From: Crocosphaera sp.
GTDB lineage: Bacteria > Cyanobacteriota > Cyanobacteriia > Cyanobacteriales > Microcystaceae
Direction of reading: 5' to 3'
NCBI GenBank assembly: GCA_030066295.1
Contig: JASJBX010000005.1
Span: 1 to 37,001 of the forward strand
DNA length: 37,001 nt
The notes under the pieces are model-generated. The model searched no databases. It was not told where the DNA came from and was given only the letters and a program-made list of their open reading frames with translations. Positions 23,797 through 33,286 of the stretch are shown piece after piece. Each line of letters starts with the position of its first letter. The first letter of the stretch is position 1. The position numbers and the translations under genes were made by a program.

Positions 23797-24044
23797 GGTT
23801 TCTAATCTCCTAAAAATTTAGTTAAAAGTTAATTCAATCAATGACAATTTTTTCCTAAGATTTTCTTGGTTCGTACCCCAATTTTCTTAGTGCGAGTTAA
23901 TCGTTTCGTTCAACTAATTAACAAGGTCGTTTAAGGCTGTTTTCACTTTCCTCTCTTAACCATAAAGCCAGATGTAGAAATCTTTTGCAATCATTTTTAA
24001 CAAAAGTTAACAATTGTCTTAAGGTTTCCAGGGTTGGCCTAGGC

Positions 24045-25220
24045 TTAATTCCTGTCTAGAGGAGGGGCCAAAGGTTGTCTAAAGGCATTGTCATTGAGGG
24101 TTTTGACAGGAGAATTGTTTGTGACAATGGCTAAGGTTTGAAACAGCTTATTAATATCCTGAGAGAAAGGAGACGGTTGGTTACGGTTTCCTGAAAAAGA
24201 AAATCCATAAGCCTGTTTAAATTCCTCAGACACCCCTGTTTCAACCGCAATGGCGTAACTATCCCAAGCCGTATCATCCACAATGTAACCCCCAAAATTT
24301 TGTAGGGTGTAAAACAACTTTTTCCCTGGTAGGGTTTCTAAGTTCAAACTGTCCACAGTCACATTAGGGGGAATGGCCAGTAAGGTTCCCATCACTAAAT
24401 TAGGGTTATTACCTCCATAACGTAAGTCTGAGCTATCATTGAAAGCGTAAGCATCAGAGCGAATGGCTGGCCAACGATAACCAGGAGGCTGATGATAAAG
24501 GTATTGGCGACCATAGACTAATAGTTTTAGCACATGGGGAATCGGGTGCGCGTCGGGCAGTAATTCCCCTAAGCGAATGGTTCCGCCGATACTGGATAAC
24601 CCAGACCCTCCTTGTCCTCCAGTGATTCCTTGGCCATAGATGTCTTCTGTTGCTGGGGTTTCGTATCCGAACACTGGCCCCCCTGCTTCGCACCGGGTTA
24701 AGGGGTTCAATTGAACTAAAGTATGACCATCCGGTTGTAGAAAAGCGGCTGCGTTATTGGGGGTTTTGGTTTCTGTGGCATCAGGTACAATTAAGTCGTG
24801 AGGAACGGGGATGTTTCCTAATTGTTTTCCTCCCCTTTCACACCGTCCAACGCCCCAATTTTTCGGTCGATACCAAGGTACAATGGGGTCATTTTTTTTC
24901 GTAACAATATAGTAGTTGATTTCTGGCGAGATATCATAGGCTTCACCTAAGTTTGCTGGTTCATATTCAGCATCTAGTCTGAGAGGAAGATTCCAAATAC
25001 TATCCCGAGAAAAAGGCTGTTTATGTTTATTTCGCCTACTATTTGAAGTGTATTGAACATCAGAGGCAACTCCATGATTTTTAGTTAAATTAACTGCAAT
25101 GGGCTGTTGTTTTGGATTAGTTTCCGATAGTTTAGAAAAAATTCGGTGGCTAATTAAAATAGTAGAGAAGACTATCACGATAATAGGAATATAAATTATT
25201 TTTTTCGACCAATTTCTCAT
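24045..25220 (-). CDS. Membrane-anchored or exported protein of unknown function, 391 residues
   Basis: One N-terminal hydrophobic helix (about 8-27, IIYIPIIVIVFSTILISHRI) after basic residues suggests an uncleaved anchor with the rest outside the plasma membrane. The body has recognisable blocks: PFSRDSIWNLPL, PWYRPKNWGVGRCERGG, GHTLVQLNPLTRCEAGGPVF, GSGLSSIGGTIRLGELLP, HVLKLLVYGRQYLYH, PPGYRWPAIRSDAYAF and NFGGYIVDD. Proteins with similar blocks occur near polysaccharide genes, but I cannot name an enzyme activity. Glycine-rich blocks with conserved Trp, Arg and His would suit carbohydrate binding or cleavage. It lies 37 bases after the flippase gene and is probably the last gene of that operon. 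Confidence 0.7.
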   Translation of the reverse strand: MRNWSKKIIYIPIIVIVFSTILISHRIFSKLSETNPKQQPIAVNLTKNHGVASDVQYTSNSRRNKHKQPFSRDSIWNLPLRLDAEYEPANLGEAYDISPEINYYIVTKKNDPIVPWYRPKNWGVGRCERGGKQLGNIPVPHDLIVPDATETKTPNNAAAFLQPDGHTLVQLNPLTRCEAGGPVFGYETPATEDIYGQGITGGQGGSGLSSIGGTIRLGELLPDAHPIPHVLKLLVYGRQYLYHQPPGYRWPAIRSDAYAFNDSSDLRYGGNNPNLVMGTLLAIPPNVTVDSLNLETLPGKKLFYTLQNFGGYIVDDTAWDSYAIAVETGVSEEFKQAYGFSFSGNRNQPSPFSQDINKLFQTLAIVTNNSPVKTLNDNAFRQPLAPPLDRN

Positions 25221-25257
25221 AGACTTAATAGCTCAAGAATTTTTAAAGAACGGATTT

Positions 25258-26523
25258 TCAAGAATTCTTCAGGGACTTAAAAACAAGATGATTAGACCAA
25301 AGACTAAACGGAGGAGAAATCAATAATTGAGTGGTTAAAACCGCCACAGCTACCCAGAAAACCCCACCTTGAACCGCTATTAAAAGGGCAATCACAAATA
25401 AGGATGTGTATCCAATATTCCAGTATAAGGTTAAATGAGGTTTACCAATCGTATTGATTAATTCTGAGGTGAAAATAAACAAAGAATAGGGAATCACCGA
25501 TAAACAAACTAAGATTAAAATTGGTATAGCTGATGTCCATTTTTCACCAAAAATTATTGGTACATAAAAGGGAGCTAAACCAGATTGTAATGCAATAAAA
25601 GGTATAATAACCAAAAAGGCTTTTTTGAGACTACTAAAATAACGTTTTTTAAGTTGAATTAAATCAGTTCTAACTTGGCATAAATAGGGGAATAAAGCCG
25701 AGGTAAAAATACTAATAACGTTACGACTAATGCCAAAACCAGCATTAAAAGCAAAATAATAGATTCCTAATTCATCAAGTCCGAAAAACCCACCAATAAT
25801 TAAATAATCTAAGTTTGCTCGTAATTTATCTAATAATTTTACCCCTAATAAATTACCTCCAAATGTAACAACTTCTTGCCATTTTTCTAAGTTTATAGTA
25901 AGAGGTGGCCGCCAAGAATTATATTTCCAATTAATAACAATCCATACAGGAGTTGTCAAAACCATCGGTAAAACAATTGACCAAATTCCCATACCCATAA
26001 GAGCAAGAACAATGGTAATCAAATTTGCTAAAATAGACTGAGTTACGTTACATAAAGCGATAACTTGTAACCGGTTTGCTCGTCTATTTAAAGCAGCACT
26101 CACCACAAACAAAGGAAACATTAAATAGACGAAAGCAGAGGTACAAAGGGGAGCAATAATATCATTGTCATTATAGAAATGAGCAACCGGAAAAGCTGCA
26201 AGACATTGAATAATAAAAATAACAATACAAAGTAACCAATTTAACCAATAGGAACTATTACAAATAGCTGATAAATTTTCTTCTTCACCTTGAACAATTT
26301 TTGCTCCTAACCCTTGACTTAAAGTGAAAACTTGGGCGAATTCAAAAGCAGTATAAATAATGGACATGAGTCCATATTCTGCTGAATTAAACATTCGCGC
26401 TAAGACGACAGTGGTTCCCAAGCGAAAGACTCGATTAATTAATTCTGCACCACTTAACCAACCAATATTCCTAATAAAATCGTTCGATAAGAGATTTTTG
26501 ATTTTTTTGATAAGGTGTTGCAT
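25258..26523 (-). CDS. Wzx-type polysaccharide flippase (MOP/PST family)
   Basis: 421 residues with 11-12 hydrophobic helices. The N-terminal NIGWLSGAELINRVFRLGTT, then VVLARMFNSAEYGLMSIIYT, is typical of the polysaccharide transport branch of the MOP superfamily, as is WQEVVTFGGNLLGVKLLDKL mid-protein. It should flip lipid-linked oligosaccharide units from the inner to the outer leaflet. The upstream GT2 gene ends 3 bases before its start, so they are cotranscribed. No name (wzx) is assigned since the family is divergent. Confidence 0.88.
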   Translation of the reverse strand: MQHLIKKIKNLLSNDFIRNIGWLSGAELINRVFRLGTTVVLARMFNSAEYGLMSIIYTAFEFAQVFTLSQGLGAKIVQGEEENLSAICNSSYWLNWLLCIVIFIIQCLAAFPVAHFYNDNDIIAPLCTSAFVYLMFPLFVVSAALNRRANRLQVIALCNVTQSILANLITIVLALMGMGIWSIVLPMVLTTPVWIVINWKYNSWRPPLTINLEKWQEVVTFGGNLLGVKLLDKLRANLDYLIIGGFFGLDELGIYYFAFNAGFGISRNVISIFTSALFPYLCQVRTDLIQLKKRYFSSLKKAFLVIIPFIALQSGLAPFYVPIIFGEKWTSAIPILILVCLSVIPYSLFIFTSELINTIGKPHLTLYWNIGYTSLFVIALLIAVQGGVFWVAVAVLTTQLLISPPFSLWSNHLVFKSLKNS

Positions 26524-26526
26524 CAG

Positions 26527-27456
26527 TTAATAACGAGAAGGATGATACCTAAATAAAATTAGGAAACTTTGCTTAATCGTACCACGAATTAACCCCTGAG
26601 TATAATTATCTAATAGAGCTTTTGGATAAATGGTAATTAATTTCCAAAGTAGGTTAACAATTTTTCTAAGATAAGGATAGTTATGTTGCATATTTTGTAA
26701 GTATTTTTGAACACAATATCCATAAACTTTAGATAATGTTTGTGATTTGCCAGGTTGAAGCTGAGACGGTACATTAATAAAAATTTTGTCAACTGTTATT
26801 AATAGTTGCTCTTCTAAAGAATCAAGCTTTGAAGTAGAAGAAGAAGATAAATATCGATATAAAATTTGTCTTTCAGGAACCACAGAAAACTTGAATTTCT
26901 TAGCCAATCTAACATAAAATTCCCAATCTTCACCGATAGTCAGATTAGAGTCAAACTTTCCTATTTCCATAATTGCTTTTTTTTCGATTAAAGCATTAGA
27001 ACCACTAGCAAGAAAATTCTCAATTAATAATTCATTATAAACATTTCCTTCAAAATATAAAGGTTTACCTTCCCACAATAATTGCCCTTTTTCATCGATA
27101 AAAGAAGTCCAACTATAAGCTATTTTTGCTTGAGGATTATTTTGTAATACTTGAACTTGCTTCTCTATTTTGTCAACCGTCCATAAATCATCTGCGTCTA
27201 AAAAAGCTATCCATTTTCCCTGAGCTTTTGTAATTCCTAAATTGCGAGCAGAGGAAACCCCTTGATGCTCAGAAGAATAAATAGTAAGACGTTTTTCTTC
27301 TAAATTAGATAAAATAGAAAGGGTATTATCTTCTGAACCATCATCAATAATAATAATTTCTAAATCTTTAAATGTTTGATGTTGAACCGATTTAATTGTC
27401 TCGACAATTGTCCTCTCAGCATTATACGTTGGAATAATTACAGAAACAGTTACCAT
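26527..27456 (-). CDS. Glycosyltransferase family 2 protein (A)
   Basis: 309 residues, GT-A fold. Begins VSVIIPTYNAERTIVETIKS and contains the nucleotide-binding DDGS block (IIIIDDGSEDNT) and the metal-binding D-x-D in AFLDADDLWTVDKIEKQ, then GEDWEFYVRLAKKF near the acceptor side. It is inverting, cytoplasmic, and acts on lipid-linked intermediates. It closely resembles the GT2 protein at 28628-29608 in the first 130 residues, suggesting an old duplication. Confidence 0.92.
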   Translation of the reverse strand: MVTVSVIIPTYNAERTIVETIKSVQHQTFKDLEIIIIDDGSEDNTLSILSNLEEKRLTIYSSEHQGVSSARNLGITKAQGKWIAFLDADDLWTVDKIEKQVQVLQNNPQAKIAYSWTSFIDEKGQLLWEGKPLYFEGNVYNELLIENFLASGSNALIEKKAIMEIGKFDSNLTIGEDWEFYVRLAKKFKFSVVPERQILYRYLSSSSTSKLDSLEEQLLITVDKIFINVPSQLQPGKSQTLSKVYGYCVQKYLQNMQHNYPYLRKIVNLLWKLITIYPKALLDNYTQGLIRGTIKQSFLILFRYHPSRY

Positions 27457-27567
27457 TGTTTTTATTCACATACTTTAACTTCTTTTAAAAGTTATCATTG
27501 ATAGTAAAAGTAAGAAATGCTAAGTCTAGCAAATCCTACTTTTTACTGAATGATGAGCAAACCCTAG

Positions 27568-28536
27568 TTAAGCTTTTTTCTCCAAATATAAAGGCAATGA
27601 TTGGGTGGCTTTCCAATCCATAATAATCGTCAATACAGCCACCATAATTCGTTTAGTAATATAGTTTAAACTCAGTTGACGTTTAGGACAAATTAAAAAC
27701 CGATGACCCCGCAAAAATTGCTGATAATGTCGAATGGTGGGAGATTCTGGGGTTAAATTCCATTTTTCTTGTAAATGTTCTAAACTAATCTTACCCCAAG
27801 TATTACTCCAGCGAAAGAAAAAGTAAGGTAAATCTGATAAACTTAGGGTTTTAGGAGGAACATAAGAAACAATCGAATCAGGTTCAAAATAAACCGGTTT
27901 ATTCATGTTAAAGAGGGTTAAACAAATATCTGTTTCTTGCGCTAAGGTCATAAATTTTTCATCTAACAGTCCAATCTGCTCGAATAACTCAGTGCGGGCT
28001 AACATACAGTGAAATTCAACAATTTGTGTCGTTTCTCTTTTGAGTTTATCTTGAACTTTAGACAGGGGTAATCTCATATAAGGACGTTTTTCTACTAACC
28101 ATCTTTGATTATTCTTTTCTTTAAATTTGAAGGTTCCCGTGACTTGATGAATAGTATCAAAGTTAGGCCCTTCTAAACAAAGTGGTCCCACCATCCAAGC
28201 ATCGGTCTCTTCAGCACAATTGACCAATTTTTCTAACCAATCCCTGGCCACTAAAACATCATTATCAATAAAAATAACATATCTTGTTTTGACATATTTT
28301 AAGGCTAAGTTTCGTGCTTGATTGGGAGAAACAAAGTAATCAGTCCGAATCAACTTAAAATCTTTTTCCTTAGATTTATTTTCAAGATATTGTTTGATAT
28401 GGCGAGGGGAATTACCATCAACATAGACTAAATTAAAGGGAAATTGAGTATTATCATAGATACTTTCTAAAGACTCTTTAGTGTAACTAAATCTTTCTCT
28501 AGGAACAACGACGATAGTAACAATAGGTTCAGACAT
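27568..28536 (-). CDS. Glycosyltransferase family 2 protein (B)
   Basis: 322 residues from the ATG at 28536, chosen because GGAGG lies just upstream; a longer start four codons earlier would place that ribosome site inside the gene. The N-terminal IVTIVVVPRERFSYTKESLE and the acidic DND in VIFIDNDVLVARDWL define the GT-A fold, followed by AQETDICLTLF. The region 155-190 is rich in Arg/Lys and may contact membrane or acceptor. It is a different subgroup from the other two GT2 enzymes here, and is probably used at a separate sugar step. Confidence 0.9.
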   Translation of the reverse strand: MSEPIVTIVVVPRERFSYTKESLESIYDNTQFPFNLVYVDGNSPRHIKQYLENKSKEKDFKLIRTDYFVSPNQARNLALKYVKTRYVIFIDNDVLVARDWLEKLVNCAEETDAWMVGPLCLEGPNFDTIHQVTGTFKFKEKNNQRWLVEKRPYMRLPLSKVQDKLKRETTQIVEFHCMLARTELFEQIGLLDEKFMTLAQETDICLTLFNMNKPVYFEPDSIVSYVPPKTLSLSDLPYFFFRWSNTWGKISLEHLQEKWNLTPESPTIRHYQQFLRGHRFLICPKRQLSLNYITKRIMVAVLTIIMDWKATQSLPLYLEKKA

Positions 28537-28627
28537 AAAAACCTCCAATAAATTTTGATTGATAACTGATTAAAATTGCTATGTATTGTAAGAGATGTTT
28601 TGAAAAAAATCAAGATATTTATTTTTA

Positions 28628-29608
28628 CTAGGATTTGGCAGTGGTTGGATAGACTGATAGTACAAACCGTCGTAGTGGATAAACAATCGATAAAATTTGA
28701 CTATAGGCATCTTTGCCAAAAAAGCGCATTAAAAAGATGGCAATACTTAATCTAAAATTTTCTTTAGAGAAGCGTAATTTAGGATAATAGTCAAGGGCAT
28801 TTTTTTGAAAATGGATAGCTTTTTGATAATCAGGGTTTTGGGTTTGTAGGGGTTTCCAAGCCAGAACAAAGTTAGCTAACCCATAACTTTGTGATTTGAG
28901 ATATTGTAATTCTTTGGGGGCTGTTTTAAAGGCTTTTTCAATGACAATTTCAAAACTTTTTTCCATAGCATCCCATTTTTTTGAGGCACTATTAGGATGT
29001 TGTCGATAATAAACTAAAGGTTCTTTAATTACTTTAAAAGGATAGACTACAGCAATGCGTAACCACATATCCCAATCTTCTACAAAAGAGCCTAAATTTT
29101 TATCAAAGTTTCCTACTTTTTCAAAACATTCTTTTTTAACAACGGCGACACTACCACAGCCAACAAAGTTTTTTTGAGTTAATTCTTTCCAGATATAACC
29201 TTCGACTTCTTCTTGAAAAATTCGTCCCGTAGGTATGCCATTACTATCGATAATAGCAACACCAGTATAAACTAATCCTACCCCTGGATTATTATCTAAT
29301 ACCTTAACTTGTTTTTCAATCTTAGTGGGTTCCCATAAATCATCTGCATCTAAAAAAGCGATATAGTCTCCTTTGGCCTTTTCTATACCGGTATTTCTGG
29401 CCCCGGCTAATCCTTTATTTTCCTGAGATATTAATCTGACTCTATCATCTGAAATGGTTGTTAACCAGTCTTTTATATTATCTGTACTCCCATCATTAAC
29501 AATAATAACTTCAAAGTCTTTATAGGTTTGTTGTAAGAGATTATCCAAGGTTTCCGGTAAATACTTCATTGCATTATAAGCCGGAATCACAATTGAGACT
29601 TTAACCAT
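28628..29608 (-). CDS. Glycosyltransferase family 2 protein (C)
   Basis: 326 residues. VKVSIVIPAYNAMKYLPETL, IIVNDGSTDN, AFLDADDLWEPTKIEKQVK and FVEDWDMWLRIAV give a complete GT-A domain. It shares FLDADDLW..KIEKQV.VL.NNP with protein A at 26527-27456, so they are paralogues probably using related donors. The C-terminal 90 residues are basic and hydrophobic and may lie against the membrane. The polymerase gene is 83 bases upstream. Confidence 0.92.
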   Translation of the reverse strand: MVKVSIVIPAYNAMKYLPETLDNLLQQTYKDFEVIIVNDGSTDNIKDWLTTISDDRVRLISQENKGLAGARNTGIEKAKGDYIAFLDADDLWEPTKIEKQVKVLDNNPGVGLVYTGVAIIDSNGIPTGRIFQEEVEGYIWKELTQKNFVGCGSVAVVKKECFEKVGNFDKNLGSFVEDWDMWLRIAVVYPFKVIKEPLVYYRQHPNSASKKWDAMEKSFEIVIEKAFKTAPKELQYLKSQSYGLANFVLAWKPLQTQNPDYQKAIHFQKNALDYYPKLRFSKENFRLSIAIFLMRFFGKDAYSQILSIVYPLRRFVLSVYPTTAKS

Positions 29609-29691
29609 TGTTGATGTTATTCATTTATTTTAGTTAACGGTCGAACTATACCATAGTTACTCCAAAAACGCGAGAGCATTGTTTGTGATTA

Positions 29692-31110
29692 TCAAGAAGA
29701 TATTTTTGCAGATTCCCAGTCCCAACTCATGAGAGAAAAAATTGTCCACCAATAGAAAAATAATGTGGTATGTGTCCAAATATTTTCCGTAATCATTCCT
29801 ACACATAACCCTAATAAAATAGCAATTAAGGTAAAGGCTAAGTCTTGCTTCATTTTATGATTAAAACTAGAACGTATTACATTTAATAAATAAACAATTT
29901 GTCCTCCTAAAAATATAAAAAATATCATTAAACCCATGATACCCCCTTCTATTAAAGCACGGAGGTATTCGTTATGGGGTTCTAGTCCATTGGTTGAAAT
30001 ATATTTACCGGTTCCTAAGCCAAATCCCAGGATAGGATATTGTTGCCATTGTCCCAAAAGATAGGTCCATTGGGCAAGTCGCCAGTTGAAACTATTCCCG
30101 TCTGTTTTTGATAACAGAATGGCTTTCCAAATATCAATATCAGGGTTTAATAACGGGGTTTGAGCAATTGAACCTAGCCTTTCTTGTCCAAACTCTGTAC
30201 TGGCAAATAAGGCAATCACGAAAACAAATAAAAGAATTCCGCCGATAATATTGATGATATTAGCATTGCGACTAAAGATACAAAATAGAAAAGTGGCTAA
30301 CATCATTAAGCCCACTAAAGCTTTGGTACTGACAAAGAAAAATGCAACAATTCCTAATAAAATTAACCAAGGTTTTCTATTTTGTGAATGTTGTTGTTTC
30401 CAATAGGTTAACCCTAAAAAGAGAAAAGTAAATGTGGTGAAAGTATTAGGATGGCCAAAGGTTCCATTAATACGGGTTCCCGCCTCAAAAATATCAGTTT
30501 CATAGACTAAAATAGACGGTAAAAGAGAGGAAGGAACGGCGATTTGTAAAAAAGCTGCTGTAAAAGGAAGAATCAAGCCTAAAAATAAGGCGGTAATAAT
30601 TTTTTGAGGAGGTATTTTATCTTTTAACTGAAGAATTAATAGATAAATAATAATCCAAGAAAAGAGGCGAACCCACTCACGAATGGCAATGGATAAGGCC
30701 CATCCTCCTAACCCTAATCCTCCTAATGGTAGGAGAATAACCCATAACCCTTGAGTCACTAACCAAGCGACCAAAAACCACCAAAACTTGTCGGTATAAA
30801 TTGGTTTATTGGTTAATAGTTGGATGGTGACATACATTAATGTTAGTCCAATCATTCCTAAAGCAAAGGCGGTGGGAATTTGATAGTCTGATAAAATATC
30901 CAGAGATGAACGAATAATTAAAAGACTTAAAACAGTCATTTCAAAGGAGACAAAAAAGAGAATTAGACTGCTAATAACAACAATTAAGGCAATAACGTAT
31001 AAAGCATTAAAACCGACGACAATACCGACTAATATTCCTCCTAAAATTCCTGCCAATGTTATCAAAATGCCAAAATTTGAGGCTTTATTTTTTAGGTGAT
31101 GAGGGGTCAT
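29692..31110 (-). CDS. Wzy-type O-antigen ligase/polymerase family protein
   Basis: 472 residues with about 12 membrane helices. The Wzy_C/O-antigen ligase domain (about 200-410) is visible: GTFGHPNTFTTFTFLFLG, then WRLAQWTYLLGQWQQYPILG and FGLGTGKYIS, followed by the hallmark EPHNEYLRALIEGGIMG with its His. It should polymerise repeat units on the outer face of the plasma membrane, or ligate the chain to an acceptor. Given a flippase and Wzc-like protein in the same cluster, polymerase is more likely. Spacing to the Wzc-like gene is 44 bases. Confidence 0.88.
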   Translation of the reverse strand: MTPHHLKNKASNFGILITLAGILGGILVGIVVGFNALYVIALIVVISSLILFFVSFEMTVLSLLIIRSSLDILSDYQIPTAFALGMIGLTLMYVTIQLLTNKPIYTDKFWWFLVAWLVTQGLWVILLPLGGLGLGGWALSIAIREWVRLFSWIIIYLLILQLKDKIPPQKIITALFLGLILPFTAAFLQIAVPSSLLPSILVYETDIFEAGTRINGTFGHPNTFTTFTFLFLGLTYWKQQHSQNRKPWLILLGIVAFFFVSTKALVGLMMLATFLFCIFSRNANIINIIGGILLFVFVIALFASTEFGQERLGSIAQTPLLNPDIDIWKAILLSKTDGNSFNWRLAQWTYLLGQWQQYPILGFGLGTGKYISTNGLEPHNEYLRALIEGGIMGLMIFFIFLGGQIVYLLNVIRSSFNHKMKQDLAFTLIAILLGLCVGMITENIWTHTTLFFYWWTIFSLMSWDWESAKISS

Positions 31111-31154
31111 AATTTAGTCTAAGAATAGGTCAGATTTAGAGTTGATTGTAATAC

Positions 31155-33215
31155 TTAATTCACACCATTAAAAATAATTCCAGTGATAGAAATATTTTTC
31201 TTTTGTAAATCATTGGCAACAGTTTGTAAAGCAGTTTTAGAGGTAAACTTAGGACGAGAAACCATCACTAAACTATCACTCAACTCCTGCAAAGTTATGG
31301 CATCTGTATAATCGGATAAACAGGGAGTATCAAAAATAATTAAGTCATAGTGTTTCTGGGCTTCTTGTAAGAAAGATTTAAACATTTCTGTTTCTAATAA
31401 ATAGTAGGGATTAGACTTGAATTGCCCACAAGATAAAAGGGAAAGATTTTTGATATTAGTAACTTGAACTAAGTCAGAAATTGAGAGATCACTATCAATA
31501 ATATCACTTAACCCAGGGAATAAATTAAGACCGAAATATTCATGAAGTTGAGGATTATAGAGATTCGTATCAATCAGCAGGGTACGACGGGATAACATAG
31601 CAGCAACGACCCCTAAATGAGAGGAAACTAATGACGTTCCTTCTCCAGCCATAGCACTGCTTATAATGATTGATTTTAACCCATCTGATTGCGTTAATTC
31701 CAGGGTTTTAAATAGTCTGCGGTAAGGTTCAATGGCTGTATGATTTTCCGTAAATAAATCACTGTGTTCTGGGTGTAAACTAATTTGTTTGAGCATAGGT
31801 AATTCACCTAAAAAAGTGACATTAAGTAACCTTTCTACATCAAAATCCTTATACAACGTATCATCTAAAATTTCTTGTAATAAAATCATTCCTGTAGCGA
31901 AAATCATACCCACAAATCCAGCTAGTAATAAAATAACTTTTTTAGAAGGGGTTTTGTTAGTGGGATCAACTTCCGCTAATTCTAGAATTCTAACATTACT
32001 TAATAGTTGTGCTTCCGTTAATCTTGCTTCTCCGAGTTTTCCTTCCAAAAACTTTAAAGTATTAACCGCTTCTTCTCGTTTTCTAACCAATTGGGATAAA
32101 TTTTGTTTATGATTGGGTATTTTATCAAGGCGTTGTTTGAGTTGTTTCTGTTGGATTTGTAAAGTTTTTAATTGTTCTTGTAAAGCCAATCCTTCAATTT
32201 GACTAAGAATAAACTGACTGGTTAAATTTTGACTTAAGTCATCATTGGTGATTTTTTTTGTGCTAATAACATCAGCATTAGAAGTTACCTTATTTAATTC
32301 TTGTTGATATAAATTAACTACTTTTTCTTGCTCTTCTACCAAAGAAAGAACCGTCGGATGAGATTCAGTAAAACGCGAACGAGCATTGGCAATAGAAATC
32401 TCTAATTCCACCAGTTTATTTTGTAGAGTTCTCAAGGTTTCATCTTGTGCAACTTGTCCGGCAAGATAAGCTTTTTGGGTATTTTGTAAGCCAATTAATT
32501 GCTGAATCTCTTGAGTTTTTCGTTGGTTATTTTGCAGTTGAGCAATAATTGTCCGTTCTTGATTTTCTAAACTGCCTAAACTATCAACTAAATTACTGGT
32601 TTGTTCTCCTTCTGCCACTAAACCATAGTCTTGTCGATATTGATTTTCTGCTAAGGTAGCTGCTTCAGTTGCTTTTTGTTGTTTGGGGATTTCTTGTTCT
32701 AAAAATTCTCTAATTGCGGTAGCTTGTGAGCGAATAGTTTTGATATTTTCAGCCACTAACGTCTGGGTAATTTCGTTGACAAACTGAGCAGATGTTTCGG
32801 GATCAGGGTGTTTAAAATGAATTTCTAAAATGTTAGTTTCAGGAACAATTTTTACCTGTAATTTTTTTTTAATCACTTTCATGGAAATAGGCGTTTCAGC
32901 CTCTTTTAACCCTTGAGGAAACACCGTATTAACCGTCTTACCTAAAACATTTTTTGATTTAACTAACTCAGCTTGAGTAGCAATAGGACTGGGTTCTCCT
33001 GGCCGATAACCTGATAATTCGCTCAAATTTTGTCCTAACTCTGCAACCCCAACTTGTCGCTCATTAATCATCAATTTGGTGGTGACTTTGTATTGAGGGG
33101 GAACCAAGACAAGATAGGCCACAGCGCCGGCAATAACGGATAAAAAAGTTGCTCCGCCTAACCATTGCCGACGTTTTAAAATTGCCAATAAGGATGAAAA
33201 GTTTGTCTCAGTCAT
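31155..33215 (-). CDS. Wzc-like polysaccharide co-polymerase with degenerate tyrosine-kinase domain
   Basis: 686 residues in the usual BY-kinase layout. The Wzz domain has a first membrane helix (about 15-37), a long periplasmic coiled coil (about 165-400) and a second membrane helix (about 425-447); a cytoplasmic P-loop domain follows (about 480-686). The P-loop reads SSAMAGEGTSLVSSHLG where active enzymes have GEGKS/T, so Thr527 replaces the essential Lys (codon at 31635-31637). Walker A' (LLIDTN, Asp549) and Walker B (IIFDTP, Asp629) remain, but the protein ends at IIFNGVN with no Tyr-rich tail. It probably acts in chain-length control or assembly without being a kinase. It is the first or second gene of the minus-strand polysaccharide operon. 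Confidence 0.88.
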   Translation of the reverse strand: MTETNFSSLLAILKRRQWLGGATFLSVIAGAVAYLVLVPPQYKVTTKLMINERQVGVAELGQNLSELSGYRPGEPSPIATQAELVKSKNVLGKTVNTVFPQGLKEAETPISMKVIKKKLQVKIVPETNILEIHFKHPDPETSAQFVNEITQTLVAENIKTIRSQATAIREFLEQEIPKQQKATEAATLAENQYRQDYGLVAEGEQTSNLVDSLGSLENQERTIIAQLQNNQRKTQEIQQLIGLQNTQKAYLAGQVAQDETLRTLQNKLVELEISIANARSRFTESHPTVLSLVEEQEKVVNLYQQELNKVTSNADVISTKKITNDDLSQNLTSQFILSQIEGLALQEQLKTLQIQQKQLKQRLDKIPNHKQNLSQLVRKREEAVNTLKFLEGKLGEARLTEAQLLSNVRILELAEVDPTNKTPSKKVILLLAGFVGMIFATGMILLQEILDDTLYKDFDVERLLNVTFLGELPMLKQISLHPEHSDLFTENHTAIEPYRRLFKTLELTQSDGLKSIIISSAMAGEGTSLVSSHLGVVAAMLSRRTLLIDTNLYNPQLHEYFGLNLFPGLSDIIDSDLSISDLVQVTNIKNLSLLSCGQFKSNPYYLLETEMFKSFLQEAQKHYDLIIFDTPCLSDYTDAITLQELSDSLVMVSRPKFTSKTALQTVANDLQKKNISITGIIFNGVN

Positions 33216-33286
33216 TACAGTATGAAATAGCCAGTTGAATTATCTATAATCTATCTTTGTTATTATAGTCAACCCGCTATTTTTGG

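Noticed and set aside
23534-23821. Ser/Ala/Gly-rich plus ORF
   Set aside because: Antisense shadow of the Pro/Ala/Glu-rich middle of the 141-residue gene.
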